NCBI RefSeq assembly: GCF_004348685.1
Contig: NZ_SMKO01000066.1
Location: forward strand, 1 to 44,875
Source of the DNA: Nonomuraea deserti
GTDB lineage: Bacteria > Actinomycetota > Actinomycetes > Streptosporangiales > Streptosporangiaceae
Length of the DNA stretch: 44,875 nucleotides
Reading direction: 5' to 3'
Position numbers and translations under genes: made by a program. The first letter of the stretch is position 1, and each line of letters opens with the position of its first letter. Below, in pieces: positions 1 through 8,025 of the stretch. The notes below the pieces were generated by a model, which did no database searches, was not told the origin of the DNA, and saw only the letters and a program-made list of their open reading frames with translations.

Positions 1-251
1 GTTCACCCGTCCGGTCTTCCCCTTGCCCGGTTGCTCCCCCAGACGGAACAGGGGCCCTTGGGCGTCTTCCCCGAGCTTCGCACCCCGGTGAGCAAGACCC
101 ACCGACGCACGTCGGGGCGGGGACCAAATTCGAACACTGATCAGGAACTACGCACCCGGCATAACCGGCCTCCAATCTGCGAGTTCACTCGATATGCGCG
201 ACTTCGTGTCGCACCCCTGGAAAGAATCCGCACCCATCGCTGATGGTCGGG

Positions 252-280
252 GTTGCTGTACAGCAGAGAAGTACAGCAAC
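252..280. promoter_or_regulatory. Perfect 10-bp inverted repeat, possible operator
   Basis: GTTGCTGTAC (252-261) and GTACAGCAAC (271-280) are exact reverse complements around a 9-nt spacer. No T-run follows, so an operator is more likely than a terminator. GTAC-centred palindromes are typical of GntR-type plasmid regulators, and the site lies about 100 bp from an attachment-site half, so it may be a relic of an integrative element. The function is inferred. The rest of 1-465 holds no convincing gene. Confidence 0.5.
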
Positions 281-363
281 GGGCCCGCACGGTGGCGCAC
301 CCTTACGTTCTCCATCACACGTCTGAGCAGGACCGAAGCCTCTACAAGTCGTGACTGGCTCCC

Positions 364-409
364 GTCTGCAAGCAGGAAGTCAGGAGTTCGAATCTCCTAG
401 GCTCCACCA
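364..409 (+). other. 3' half of a tRNA gene, candidate att site
   Basis: A T-arm is present with stem AGGAG (382-386), loop TTCGAAT (387-393) and stem CTCCT (394-398). It is followed by an acceptor strand AGGCTCC (399-405), discriminator A and encoded CCA (407-409). No convincing D-arm or anticodon stem lies upstream, although GAAGCCT at 335-341 is a near match to the missing 5' acceptor strand. A 3' tRNA half ending in CCA beside a tyrosine integrase is the usual signature of attL or attR of an integrated element. The amino-acid identity cannot be assigned safely. Confidence 0.65.
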
Positions 410-414
410 GGGAA

Positions 415-447
415 AACACCCCGCCACTGATCTTGTGACGGGGTGTT
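415..447. terminator. Hairpin after the tRNA half
   Basis: AACACCCCG (415-423) pairs exactly with CGGGGTGTT (439-447), and the inner CAC/GTG extends the stem. It lies between the tRNA remnant and the 3' end of the integrase fragment, so it could end transcription from both sides. It lacks a strong U-tract. Confidence 0.6.
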
Positions 448-465
448 CGGGCCAACAACGGGCCA

Positions 466-866
466 TTAGCCATCCTGGCCCAGTCTCTTTCTCTCGGCCT
501 CCACCCGAGCGCTGAGCGCATCCGCGATCCGCTGGTCGGCGTCCTTGGTGGCGTGCTGGTAGATGAGCGCCGCCCGATCGCTGTCGTGCCCCATCCGCGC
601 CTTGAGATCGGCCAGGCTCGCCCCTGACTGCGCGGCGAGCGTGTTGCCCGTGTGGCGAAGATCGTGGAAGTGCAGGCCGGCGAGCCCCATCTCCTTCAGC
701 GCCTCACCCCACTTCGCGGCACGCCGGAAGTTACTTCCCCGCAGGAACCCGCCCAGCTTGCCGAGGAACACGAACGCGTTATCTTCTGGCTCGACATAGG
801 ACGTGAGATGTTCGGTGAGCGCCGGAACGATCACTGCGGAGATGCCGACCGTACGGCGACCGGCCT
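466..866 (-). pseudogene. Tyrosine integrase, C-terminal catalytic fragment
   Basis: This is the C-terminal half of a phage or AICE-type tyrosine recombinase. The catalytic HDLRH box and the tail segment with ALIYQHAT, whose Tyr would be the nucleophile, are intact. The N-terminal arm and core-binding domains and the first catalytic Arg are missing. The frame is open from 960, but residues 1-31 of that ORF come from an IS5-type transposase, and integrase homology starts near AGRRTVG (about 866). The gene sits next to the tRNA 3' end, as integrases of site-specific elements do. About 135 residues remain of a usual 350-450, so recombinase activity is unlikely. Confidence 0.8.
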
Positions 867-1174
867 TGGAATGGTGGGCGCGGGCGGTGGTGGAGTCGAC
901 GCTGACCAGGTCGAGATCGGTCTGCCCACGAGCTGCGGAGTCGGCGATCATCGCCTGCATCAGCCGCTCTCAGCGGACAGGAGCGTAAGCGATCGTAGGC
1001 GGTAGACCAAGGCTCGTACTCGGCCGGCAGGACCCGCCATGGACTGCCGGTACGAAACCGCCACATCACCGCGTTGAACAGCCGCCGCAGATCCGGGATC
1101 GGGCCCCGCTCGCCCGGCGGTAAGTGAAGCTCGATCAAGCACCATTCCTCATCGGTGGGGTTTCCACGCGCCAT
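867..1174 (-). pseudogene. IS5-family transposase, N-terminal remnant
   Basis: The conceptual product starts MARGNPTDEEWCLIE at 1174, and a segment LFNAVMWRFRTGSPWR is typical of the N-terminal domain of IS5-type transposases (IS427 group). A frame change near 985 moves the reading to a second frame with DLDLVSVDSTTARAHH, which carries the first catalytic Asp (VDST). The gene then runs directly into integrase sequence at about 867, losing the rest of the DDE domain. It is therefore frameshifted and truncated. Which event came first, insertion or deletion, cannot be read from the sequence. Confidence 0.75.
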
Positions 1175-1263
1175 GCCCGATGGCTTACCGGGACCGCCGG
1201 CCATATCGCAGGCAATCCCTCTGATCTCTACTCCGTACAGGCCCTAGTACGGCAGCCGCCATT

Positions 1264-1350
1264 CGTTAGCTGAGCTGGGTATATGCGGCGGCCGGGCGGG
1301 GGCGTTGGCGGAACCAGCAGGCGCGTGCTTGATGCCGGTAGATGCGGTCC
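1264..1350 (-). pseudogene. IS701-type transposase, C-terminal tail and IS end
   Basis: Read on the minus strand this stretch encodes RIYRHQARACWFRQRP and ends YTQLS followed by TAA (1266-1268). The 20 bp at 1264-1283 match 17 of 20 bases at 3468-3487, where the IS701-type pseudogene also ends with YTQLS-stop in one of its frames. The shared block is probably the terminal repeat of related elements, with the transposase stop codon inside it. The upstream part of this copy is lost. Nothing else is recognisable between 1205 and 1466. Confidence 0.5.
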
Positions 1351-1466
1351 GGGCGGGACGAAGACGTCGTTACGCTCCACGGCGGCGCAGGGGTAAGGCT
1401 GGCACTACCAAGAAGCAGGGTGCCGCCAGCAATGCCGCTCTTTGCGGCTGTATCTAGGGTTTCGGC

Positions 1467-2660
1467 ATGACCTTTTCTCGCGCCATAGTGACCGCCGGGC
1501 TCGCCCTGGGGTGCCTTGCCACCACGTTCCCCGCCGAAGCCTCAGTAGCACAAACTCTGGCACGCGGCGCCGTGGTCTCCTGGACCCTTGTGGAGAAGCT
1601 GGACCAGGGCCAGGTCGCCGAGCGGATCAAGGCAAAAGGCATCGATGCGGCGCAGGTGAAGTACGGGGTCAGCGCCTTTCGCGTGGTCTATCGCACTGTG
1701 GACGCCAAGGGCCGGTCCACCACCGCCAGCCAGTTGGTCGCCCTGCCTGACAACACCCGGCGCAACCTGCGGGTCGTCTCCTGGTTGCACGGCACCACCG
1801 TCTACCGTGGTGATGTGGCCTCGGTGAACGAGAAATCCACCGACCGCGCCGCGGCGCTGCTGTTCGCGGGGGCCGGGCATGCGGTGTCCGCCCCTGACTA
1901 TCTCGGCCTGGGCACGGGGCCCGGCAACCACACCTACGGAGACCCGCGGACCACGGTCTCCGCCCCGGTGGACGCCCTGCGGGCGACCCGGGCCTTCGCC
2001 AGGGGCCGCGAGCGCCGGCTCGACTCGCGCGTGCTGGTCAGCGGCTTCTCACAGGGCGGTCCCGCGACCATGATGGTGGGGCGCTTCCTGCAACAGGGGC
2101 GGGACCTGTACTTTCGGCTGGGCGGACTCGCTCCGATCGCCGGCCCGTTCGACCTGAGTTCTTTCGAGGCCGCCGCGGCGGACGACAAGATTCGGATGGC
2201 CTCGCTCTACCTGGCTTACTTCGTGATCTCGGCGGACCGCTATACCGACGTCTACCGCACGCCGAGCGAGGCCTTCCGCGCCCCGTACGACGAGCAGGTG
2301 GAGAAGCTCTTTGACGGCAACCATCAGGCCGCGGAGATCGCCCAGGCGTTGCCGCCGACGTCCGAGAAGTTGTTCACCGCGCAGTTCTTGGACAGGGTGC
2401 GCAAGCCGACCGGCAAACTGAAAGAGCTGCTGACCGCGCTCGACTCCACTTGTAACTGGAAGCCGGACGTTCCGGTCCGTCTGTATCACGCCAAGGGGGA
2501 CACGGACGTCGCCTACGACAACGCGCTGTACTGCCAGCGTCAACTGCGTTCCCACGGCGCCACGCAGACCCTCACCGACGCAGGCAACGTGGATCATAAC
2601 CAGACCGTCCGTAAGGCGCTGCCGCTCGTGGTCGCCAGCTTCTCGGGCAACCGGGCCTGA
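1467..2660 (+). CDS. Secreted lipase, secretory lipase (LIP) family
   Basis: This 397-residue alpha/beta hydrolase probably cleaves ester bonds of lipids outside the cell. A Sec signal peptide (residues 1-26, cleavage likely after AEA) is followed by an oxyanion region WLHGTT, the nucleophile elbow GFSQGG (Ser about 195), a likely acid in AKGDTD (Asp about 345) and the His in NVDHNQ (about 377). Length and order fit the LIP family (PF03583) known from fungal and actinobacterial secreted lipases. The ATG has only a weak ribosome-binding site. It is a single gene flanked by IS remnants, and codon usage looks like host. It is probably functional cargo or host sequence stranded between insertions. 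Substrate is unknown. Confidence 0.82.
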   Translation: MTFSRAIVTAGLALGCLATTFPAEASVAQTLARGAVVSWTLVEKLDQGQVAERIKAKGIDAAQVKYGVSAFRVVYRTVDAKGRSTTASQLVALPDNTRRNLRVVSWLHGTTVYRGDVASVNEKSTDRAAALLFAGAGHAVSAPDYLGLGTGPGNHTYGDPRTTVSAPVDALRATRAFARGRERRLDSRVLVSGFSQGGPATMMVGRFLQQGRDLYFRLGGLAPIAGPFDLSSFEAAAADDKIRMASLYLAYFVISADRYTDVYRTPSEAFRAPYDEQVEKLFDGNHQAAEIAQALPPTSEKLFTAQFLDRVRKPTGKLKELLTALDSTCNWKPDVPVRLYHAKGDTDVAYDNALYCQRQLRSHGATQTLTDAGNVDHNQTVRKALPLVVASFSGNRA

Positions 2661-2704
2661 TCCGTCCGGCCTCGAAAACGCCGGTACGGCCGAATCTCTC
2701 AGAG

Positions 2705-3439
2705 ATGAACATGGCGAAGATGCAGAGAACCATGAAGATGCAGAGAACCATACTGATCGCGGGCCTTCTCGGGCTCCTGGCGGTGTCGACCGGGTGCGGC
2801 ACCAGCAGTCCGCTGAAGGAGGACACCGTGTCGTACGACATCACCGGCAAGGTGGCGGCGCTGCACGTCGAAGCCGACAACGCCGGGACCGTCGAAGTGG
2901 TCGAGGCGGATCGTCAGGGCATTCGTGTGACGGAGCGCCTGAGCTGGCTCAAGGACAAGCCGAAGGCCAGCCACAAGGTGCAAGGAGACACGCTGGAACT
3001 GACGTTCGCCTGTCCCACCACCTGGGGGTGGGGCGCCTTGGGCGCGACCTGCGACGTCCACTACCTGGTCGAGGTGCCCACGGGTCTCCGCGTCAGGGTG
3101 CGCTCCGACTCGGGGAACCTGACGGTGAAGAACCTGTCAGGCGAGTTGGAAGCCATCACCGACTCCGGGGCAATCGAGGCGACCGAGCTGACAGGCGAGA
3201 AGGTCGCCACGAGGACCGGCTCGGGCGATATGACCCTGGCCTTCGCCGGGCAGCCCGACGAGATCACGACCATCACAGATTCGGGCAAGACCGTGATCCA
3301 GGTGCCTCAGGGGTCGTACAACATCGTGGCCGAGACGGACTCCGGCCACAAGCACATCAAGCCCGCGAGCGTCCCCTCGGCCCAGCGCACGATCGCGCTG
3401 TCCAGCGACTCCGGGGACCTGGAGGTCAGGACACCCTGA
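2705..3439 (+). CDS. Lipoprotein with DUF4097-like beta-repeat domain
   Basis: The N-terminus has a hydrophobic segment ending in VSTGC, an acceptable though not ideal lipobox, so the mature protein is probably lipid-anchored on the outer face of the membrane. The rest is an adhesin-like beta-solenoid with recurring DSG motifs (SDSGNL, TDSGAI, TGSGDM, TDSGK, TDSGH, SDSGDL), typical of DUF4097. There is no catalytic motif. Five in-frame ATG codons (2705, 2711, 2720, 2732, 2738) compete as starts. The last two lie in the second copy of an 18-bp tandem duplication, and 2732 or 2738 would give a more normal signal peptide. The function is unknown; envelope-associated DUF4097 proteins are often linked to stress systems. 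Confidence 0.75.
   Translation: MNMAKMQRTMKMQRTILIAGLLGLLAVSTGCGTSSPLKEDTVSYDITGKVAALHVEADNAGTVEVVEADRQGIRVTERLSWLKDKPKASHKVQGDTLELTFACPTTWGWGALGATCDVHYLVEVPTGLRVRVRSDSGNLTVKNLSGELEAITDSGAIEATELTGEKVATRTGSGDMTLAFAGQPDEITTITDSGKTVIQVPQGSYNIVAETDSGHKHIKPASVPSAQRTIALSSDSGDLEVRTP
2717..2752 (+). repeat. 18-bp tandem duplication in a signal peptide
   Basis: Two copies of an 18-bp unit (2717-2734 and 2735-2752) differ only in the last base. They encode KMQRTM and KMQRTI at the start of the lipoprotein gene and multiply the candidate start codons. Confidence 0.9.
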
Positions 3440-3459
3440 TGGGCGCCTCCCAGCGACAG

Positions 3460-4712
3460 CTACCACTCGTTAACTGAGTTGGGTGTAGCTCTTTCATCCT
3501 CGGTGTGGGGTGGCTGGGTCAGCAGGGCGAACAAGCGGCGGATCTCGTTCGCGGAGATCATGATGAGCTGGCTGGTGGTGGCCGGCTGGGCGGGGTCAGG
3601 GGCCAGGGCGGCGCGGGTGACGGCGAGGAAGGCGAGGGCGAGCATGGCCAGGGTGATGTAGCGGTACCAAGCGGGATAGAGCCGGACCTGGTAGTGGTCG
3701 AAGGCGGCCTCGTTCTTGCCGGTCTGGAAGCATTCTTCGATCGTCCAGCGCGCTCCGGCCACCTGAACCAGGCGCTGTAACGGCACCGGCTGCGGTGTGT
3801 GACACAGATAGAAGGCCAGGTCAGGAGTTGCTGAGGGAGCGGCGGATGAGCAGGCGATGCGCAGGGCTGTCGGTGGCGATCAGCGCCCAGGCGTAGCGCC
3901 GTTCGCCCTTGGCGCCCGCTCCGCACGACAGGCGCTGCCATCCGCTCTTGGGTACCTTGCCGGCCATCACGTCGGCGCGGACCTTGTCGACACCGCTGGT
4001 GATCTGATGCGAGCGAGAGACCGCGAGCACGTAGCCGATATGCCGGGCCTCCAGGAAGCGGCGCAACGGCCCGTTGTCGCCATAGGCCTCATCGGCGGTC
4101 ACCCAGCCGAACGGCACGCCCGCCGCGAGCGTTCGTTCGATCATGACCTGCAGCAGTTGAGGCTTGGTGGCGAAGCCGACCTGCTCGGGGATGTGCGCGG
4201 CAGCGCATCGCTCCGGCCGGGCGATCCAGGAGTCCCTGGGCAGGTAGAGCTCTCGATCCAGCACGGCGCGGCCACGGCTGGAGGCATAGCCGAGAAAGAC
4301 CCCGATCTGGCAGTTGGCGACCTTGCCAAGAGTGCCGGTGTATTGCCGTTGCACTCCCGCCGAGCAGTCGCCATGCTTGGCGAAGCCGGTGTCGTCACCG
4401 ACCAGGACCCCGTCGTCTTCGCCCAGGTGCGCCATCAGGTAGCCGCGGATGTCGTCGCGCACCCCGTCGACGTCCCATCTGGCCGTATTGAACAGCCGCT
4501 GCATCCCATCCGGGGTGTTCTCACCAGCGTACTCGGCCAGCGACCAGCCGTTCTTGCGCTCCAGCCCAGACCAGCATCCCCTCCAGGCAGGCACGGGCCC
4601 GCCGCCGCACTTCGGGACGCTTGAAACGTCCCTCTACCTGTGCGAACGCAGCGTCCAGGGCGGTCTGCAGACGAGCAGCGCTGAGATGTTTTACTCTGAC
4701 CGACGTGGCCAC
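3460..4712 (-). pseudogene. IS701-family transposase, frameshifted
   Basis: Three minus-strand pieces in three frames make up one transposase. The N-terminal piece runs from 4712 (MATSVRVKHLSAARL). The main catalytic piece begins about 4567 (NGWSLAEYAG; VGDDTGFAKHG with the first Asp; WVTADEAYGDN with the second). The C-terminal piece starts about 3800 (VAGARWTIEECFQTGKNE, with the catalytic Glu region). Order and motifs match IS701-family DDE enzymes of about 400 residues. Shifts near 4567 and 3830 break the gene, and a further shift near 3500 hides the expected YTQLS-stop ending in the IS end at 3468-3487. Not active as it stands, unless these are sequence errors. Confidence 0.82.
3468..3487 (+). 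repeat. IS701-type element end
   Basis: This 20-bp block is 17/20 identical to 1264-1283 and in the same orientation. It lies at the transposase 3' end and is likely the terminal repeat of the element. The matching inverted end beyond 4712 was not found by eye. Confidence 0.45.
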
Positions 4713-4851
4713 CGCATGATCTTCAGTTCCATCACGCCTGAATGATCACAGCGGTGGCCGTTCCTCCTTCACCTGGGAATCACCCAGGTGGTCCCGGGTG
4801 GTCCCAGGCATGCCCAAGCGCACTCACTTCAGGGAAAGTGCGGCTGGAGGA

Positions 4852-5022
4852 CTAGTGGTAGAGAAGCGCGTTGACGATCTCGCGCATCTCGTATGTGCCC
4901 TGGTGGCCGCTGACCGACGGATGCGCGGCCTTCCATGCCGTGATCACCGGCTCGATCGATGCCCAGTGTTCGTCGGATAAGCCGCCAGGGTACCGCTTGG
5001 GCTCGCTGACCCGGCCATCCCA
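4852..5022 (-). pseudogene. IS5-family transposase N-terminal fragment
   Basis: Minus-strand translation from 5022 gives WDGRVSEPKRYPGGLSDEHW, then IEPVITAWKAAHPS and a TYEMREIVNALLYH ending at a TAG (4852-4854). The motif spacing is the usual N-terminus of IS5-type transposases. No start codon is clear and the catalytic domain is absent. It is a different lineage from the fragment at 867-1174. It lies just upstream of the repeat-protein gene. Confidence 0.65.
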
Positions 5023-5212
5023 GCACAGCTGAGCTCATCGACCGGTGGTAACCGTATAAATCCAGCTGATTACGCTACGGCATAGCGGTCATCGACTTCC
5101 GGACCGCCTCTCACTGTGGAACTTGACGCAGGGCGGCACCCGAGATCAGAACACACAGTGAAGATGCATGACTCTGTGTATTTTCCCGTAAGTGTCCGGA
5201 AGACGCCCGGTC

Positions 5213-5226
5213 AATGCCCTGGCATT
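5213..5226. promoter_or_regulatory. Perfect palindrome upstream of the repeat gene
   Basis: AATGCC and GGCATT flank a CT centre. The site is about 67 bp before the ATG at 5293 and close to a weak promoter-like pair (TTGTCC, TACTTT). It could be a repressor site for the cassette. No known factor is recognised. Confidence 0.35.
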
Positions 5227-5292
5227 CTTGTCCATACTTTACTGATGCTGACGGGAGTGAATTGGAATAGCCAAGCTAGCAGGGAGAACATC

Positions 5293-5934
5293 ATGGCCGA
5301 CCCGTTCGCCGGTGACCTCAAGACGGCGTCTGCGGACCGCTGTGCCGTCGCGTTCGAGTCCGAGGCGTCTGCGGACCGCTGTGCCGTCGCGTTCGAGTCC
5401 GAGGCGTCTGCGGACCGCTGTGCCGTCGCGTTCGAGTCCGAGGCGTCTGCGGACCGCTGTGCCGTCGCGTTCGAGTCCGAGGCGGCCACCGGCCGCCGTG
5501 TCGATCTCGCGGTATCCACGGAGAGCGGCATGCTTGAATACGAAGTGGCGATGACGTTCATTGACCAGATGGACTTCTCCTGGATCATCTTCAAGCTGAC
5601 CCGTCCCGACCCTCATATCGCACGGGTCTGGACCGAGGAGGCGGCCAAGGCCGCGGTCCAGCAGTATAAAAACTATCTGAAGCTGGTCCGCAAGCATATG
5701 GGGTCCGACTATACGATCTCGCCGTCCGTGGAAGTGGACGAGATCTGGCATCAACATATTCTCGACACCCGTCGTTATCACAGCGACTGCCAGCGAATCT
5801 TCGGCGCATACATGCATCACTTTCCCTACTTCGGAATGCGCGGTGAAGAGGACGAGCTCAATCTGCAGAAGGCATTCGCCCAGACTATGAGCCTCTATCA
5901 GGAGGAGTTTGGCGAATCGCTGTACGCGGTGTGA
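5293..5934 (+). CDS. GRDP-like protein with four identical 13-residue repeats
   Basis: The start at 5293 is chosen over the upstream 5116 ATG because GGGAGAAC lies 5-12 nt before it. The 213-residue product has an 11-residue lead, four exact copies of ASADRCAVAFESE (residues 12-63), a linker, and an alpha-helical C-terminal domain. The domain carries VDEIWHQHILDTRRYHSDC and HHFPYFGMRG, which match the glycine-rich-domain-protein-like family (PF07173/DUF1399 type). The conserved His, Trp and Asp could bind a metal, but its biochemistry is not established. There is no signal peptide or TM segment. Each repeat holds one Cys and an FESE stretch, so the array could be a multi-copy core peptide or an acidic scaffold. 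It is followed after 99 bp by an MFS gene on the same strand. No modifying enzyme is visible. Confidence 0.8.
   Translation: MADPFAGDLKTASADRCAVAFESEASADRCAVAFESEASADRCAVAFESEASADRCAVAFESEAATGRRVDLAVSTESGMLEYEVAMTFIDQMDFSWIIFKLTRPDPHIARVWTEEAAKAAVQQYKNYLKLVRKHMGSDYTISPSVEVDEIWHQHILDTRRYHSDCQRIFGAYMHHFPYFGMRGEEDELNLQKAFAQTMSLYQEEFGESLYAV
5326..5481 (+). repeat. Four perfect 39-bp tandem repeats
   Basis: The units at 5326-5364, 5365-5403, 5404-5442 and 5443-5481 are identical at every base and contiguous. Since 39 is a multiple of three, copy number can change without breaking the frame. Lack of silent differences points to recent expansion or gene conversion. Confidence 0.95.
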
Positions 5935-6033
5935 TGGGAGACGTGCCGACGCGCATCCGGAAGTAATCCTGGCATGGCGACGTGACGAGCATCTCAGCTC
6001 GAACAGTAATCGGGGGGAGGACCAAGCGTCGCC

Positions 6034-7245
6034 ATGGCAGTCGACGACCAGTCGCATGTCACCATCGGTGATGTATTGGCCTCGGGTGAATTCCGCGCGC
6101 TGTGGCTGGCTCACAGCCTGTCCATCGTCGGCGACCAGATCGCTCGGGTGGCCCTCTCCGTGCTTGTCTTCGGGCGGACAGGCTCCATCTCCATCACTGC
6201 GCTCACCTACGCCCTGACGATGGTGCCTGCCTTGATCAGCGGCCCATTACTAGGTGGCATGGCCGATCGCTACCCTCGACGCCGTGTGATGGTCGTGGCG
6301 GATCTCATCCGGGCAGTACTCGTCCTCGTCATGGCTCATCCAGGAATGCCGCTGCCGGCGGTGGGCATGCTGGTCGTGGCCGTAGTGATGCTCAACGCAC
6401 CGTTCAATGCCGCGCGGCTGACCGCCCTCGCCGATATCCTGCCCGGGGACCGCTACACCGTTGGACTGGGCGTCACCAACACGACACAACAGGCCGTACA
6501 ACTCCTTGGCTTCGGTGGGGGCGGGCTGATCGTGGCCACATTCGGGCCGCCCGTCGCACTCACGCTCAACGCCGCCACCTTCGTTGTGTCAGCGTGGGCG
6601 ATTGCGACCTTTGTACGTTCTCGTGCGCCCGCGACAGCCTCCGACGGTAGAAAGGGCTGGCTCGGCCACTCTGCGCTGCGTGGCATTCGAACCCTGTGGA
6701 GGGACCCGCGACTGCGCTATTTCGCCAGCTTGACCTGGCTCTACTCGTTCTTTGTGGTGCCTGAGGCCCTCGCAGTGCCATACACCACGCAGATCGGGGC
6801 AAGCTCTGCAGCCATCGGCCTTTTCATGGGCATAGACCCCGCCTGTTCCGCGGTCGGGACCTTATTGATCACGCGGTTTGTCCCCCCGGATCGGCGCAAT
6901 CGGCTCCTCGCCCCGATGGCCGTGCTCACCGGCGTGCCGCTGCTGTGTTTCGCGGTCCAGCCCGGACTGCCGATCGCCTTGATCTCGCTGGGCCTGACCG
7001 GGTTCCTGTCCAGCTACATGGTCGTGGCGCACGCCCGGTTCATCAATACGGCGCCGGACGACCAGCGGGGCCAGTTGATCGGTGTCGGTACGGCCGGGTT
7101 GATCGCGGGGCAAGGACTCGGCATTCTGGCAGGCGGCGCCCTGGGCGAGCTTCTCGGCGCGCACTGCGCCATCGCGATATGCGCGGCCGCGGGCGTCATG
7201 GCCGCCTTGGTCACTATAATTTCGGGTACGGCTTCCGGCACGTAA
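6034..7245 (+). CDS. MFS transporter, MFS_3 (EntS-like) type
   Basis: This 403-residue protein has about 12 hydrophobic segments and an MFS signature loop after TM2 (GGMADRYPRRR). The start FRALWLAHSLSIVGDQIARVAL is typical of the MFS_3 group, which exports siderophores, antibiotics and other small molecules. A strong Shine-Dalgarno site (GGGGGAGGA, 6012-6020) sits about 13 nt before the ATG. The gene follows the repeat-protein gene with no terminator seen, so the two are probably co-transcribed. Export of a product linked to the repeat protein is inference from context; a general drug efflux role is equally open. It lies between IS remnants, which suggests mobile cargo. Confidence 0.8.
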   Translation: MAVDDQSHVTIGDVLASGEFRALWLAHSLSIVGDQIARVALSVLVFGRTGSISITALTYALTMVPALISGPLLGGMADRYPRRRVMVVADLIRAVLVLVMAHPGMPLPAVGMLVVAVVMLNAPFNAARLTALADILPGDRYTVGLGVTNTTQQAVQLLGFGGGGLIVATFGPPVALTLNAATFVVSAWAIATFVRSRAPATASDGRKGWLGHSALRGIRTLWRDPRLRYFASLTWLYSFFVVPEALAVPYTTQIGASSAAIGLFMGIDPACSAVGTLLITRFVPPDRRNRLLAPMAVLTGVPLLCFAVQPGLPIALISLGLTGFLSSYMVVAHARFINTAPDDQRGQLIGVGTAGLIAGQGLGILAGGALGELLGAHCAIAICAAAGVMAALVTIISGTASGT

Positions 7246-7379
7246 CACCGGCCGTGGACGCTGGTCGGTTGCAATCAACCCTTACGGCGATGCCAAGCCG
7301 GGTCATCGGAGGGTCGTGGACGGCGACCAGTCCGGCGACCTGAGCATCGGCCTGCCGGTCCCACCGTCGGCCCGTCCAC

Positions 7380-7630
7380 CGAAACCGACCCGGTAGGCGT
7401 GCTGGTCTCGGCCCTGTCCGCCTGCGGCGCGGTTATCGGCCACGGCCGTTAGTCCAGATCGGCAACACCCGCCACCCGCTCCTGATCTGGCCGCTGCTGT
7501 TCGGCCGCACCGGCTCCGGCCGCAAGGGGCAGACCACCGACACCGCCGAGATCTTCCTGCACCACGACGGCATCGGCTACGCCGACCTCTGCGTCACCGG
7601 CCTGTCGTCTGAGCAGGCGGGAATGGCGGC
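7380..7630 (+). pseudogene. DUF3987-type protein remnant
   Basis: The frame from about 7455 reads QIGNTRHPLLIWPLLFGRTG, then SGRKGQTTDTAEIFLHH and VTGLSS. This is characteristic of the P-loop region (GRTGSGRKG) of DUF3987 proteins found with plasmid and integrative-element primase/polymerase genes. The preceding part (VLVSALSACGAVIGHG) is in another frame, and the match stops at about 7625. It is a short frameshifted fragment and adds to the signs of a decayed integrative plasmid. Confidence 0.55.
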
Positions 7631-7679
7631 CTCGCGGCGAGCCGGTGCAGGAGGACCATAGCTTTGGGCCGGCCCGAAC

Positions 7680-7985
7680 GTCGAGACGATGGTGCCCTAT
7701 GGGATCTACGACATCACCGCCAACACGGGCTGGGTGGACGTCGGAGTCGGCCACGACACCGCGGCGTTCGCGGTCGCCTCGATCCGCCGCTGGTGGCAGG
7801 CGCGCGGCCATACCGACTACCCCAGCGCGTCCCGGCTGCTGATCACCGCGGACGCGGGTGGTTCGAACAGCTACCGCCAACGGCTCTGGAAGGCCGAATT
7901 GGCCGCGTTCGATGCCGAGGCCGGGCTGCTGGTCACGGTCTGACATTTCCCGCCGGGCACCCAATGCCGTTGCTTGACTAACGCA
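7680..7985 (+). pseudogene. ISAzo13-family transposase fragment
   Basis: The segment from 7690 encodes VPYGIYDITANTGWVDVGVG, then FAVASIRRWWQARG and RLLITADAGGSN, which contains a catalytic Asp of this DDE family. After GLLVTV a TGA replaces the expected Cys codon, and the frame continues with HFPPGT, the normal next motif. Sequence similarity then stops. About 100 residues of a usual 400 or so are left, with a nonsense mutation. Confidence 0.75.
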
Positions 7986-8025
7986 AGGGTTCCTTGGGGC
8001 TCAAGCAAGTGACGTTCCAGCTGTG

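Noticed and set aside
335..409. Complete tRNA gene
   Set aside because: The acceptor 5' strand is only a near match, and no D-arm or stable anticodon stem can be drawn.
5326..5481. CRISPR array
   Set aside because: The repeats are contiguous without spacers and in frame with a protein gene. No cas gene is near.
5239..6114. Minus-strand ORF of 291 codons across the repeat gene
   Set aside because: It is the mirror of the 39-bp repeats and the GRDP-like gene, has no family match, and no ribosome-binding site.
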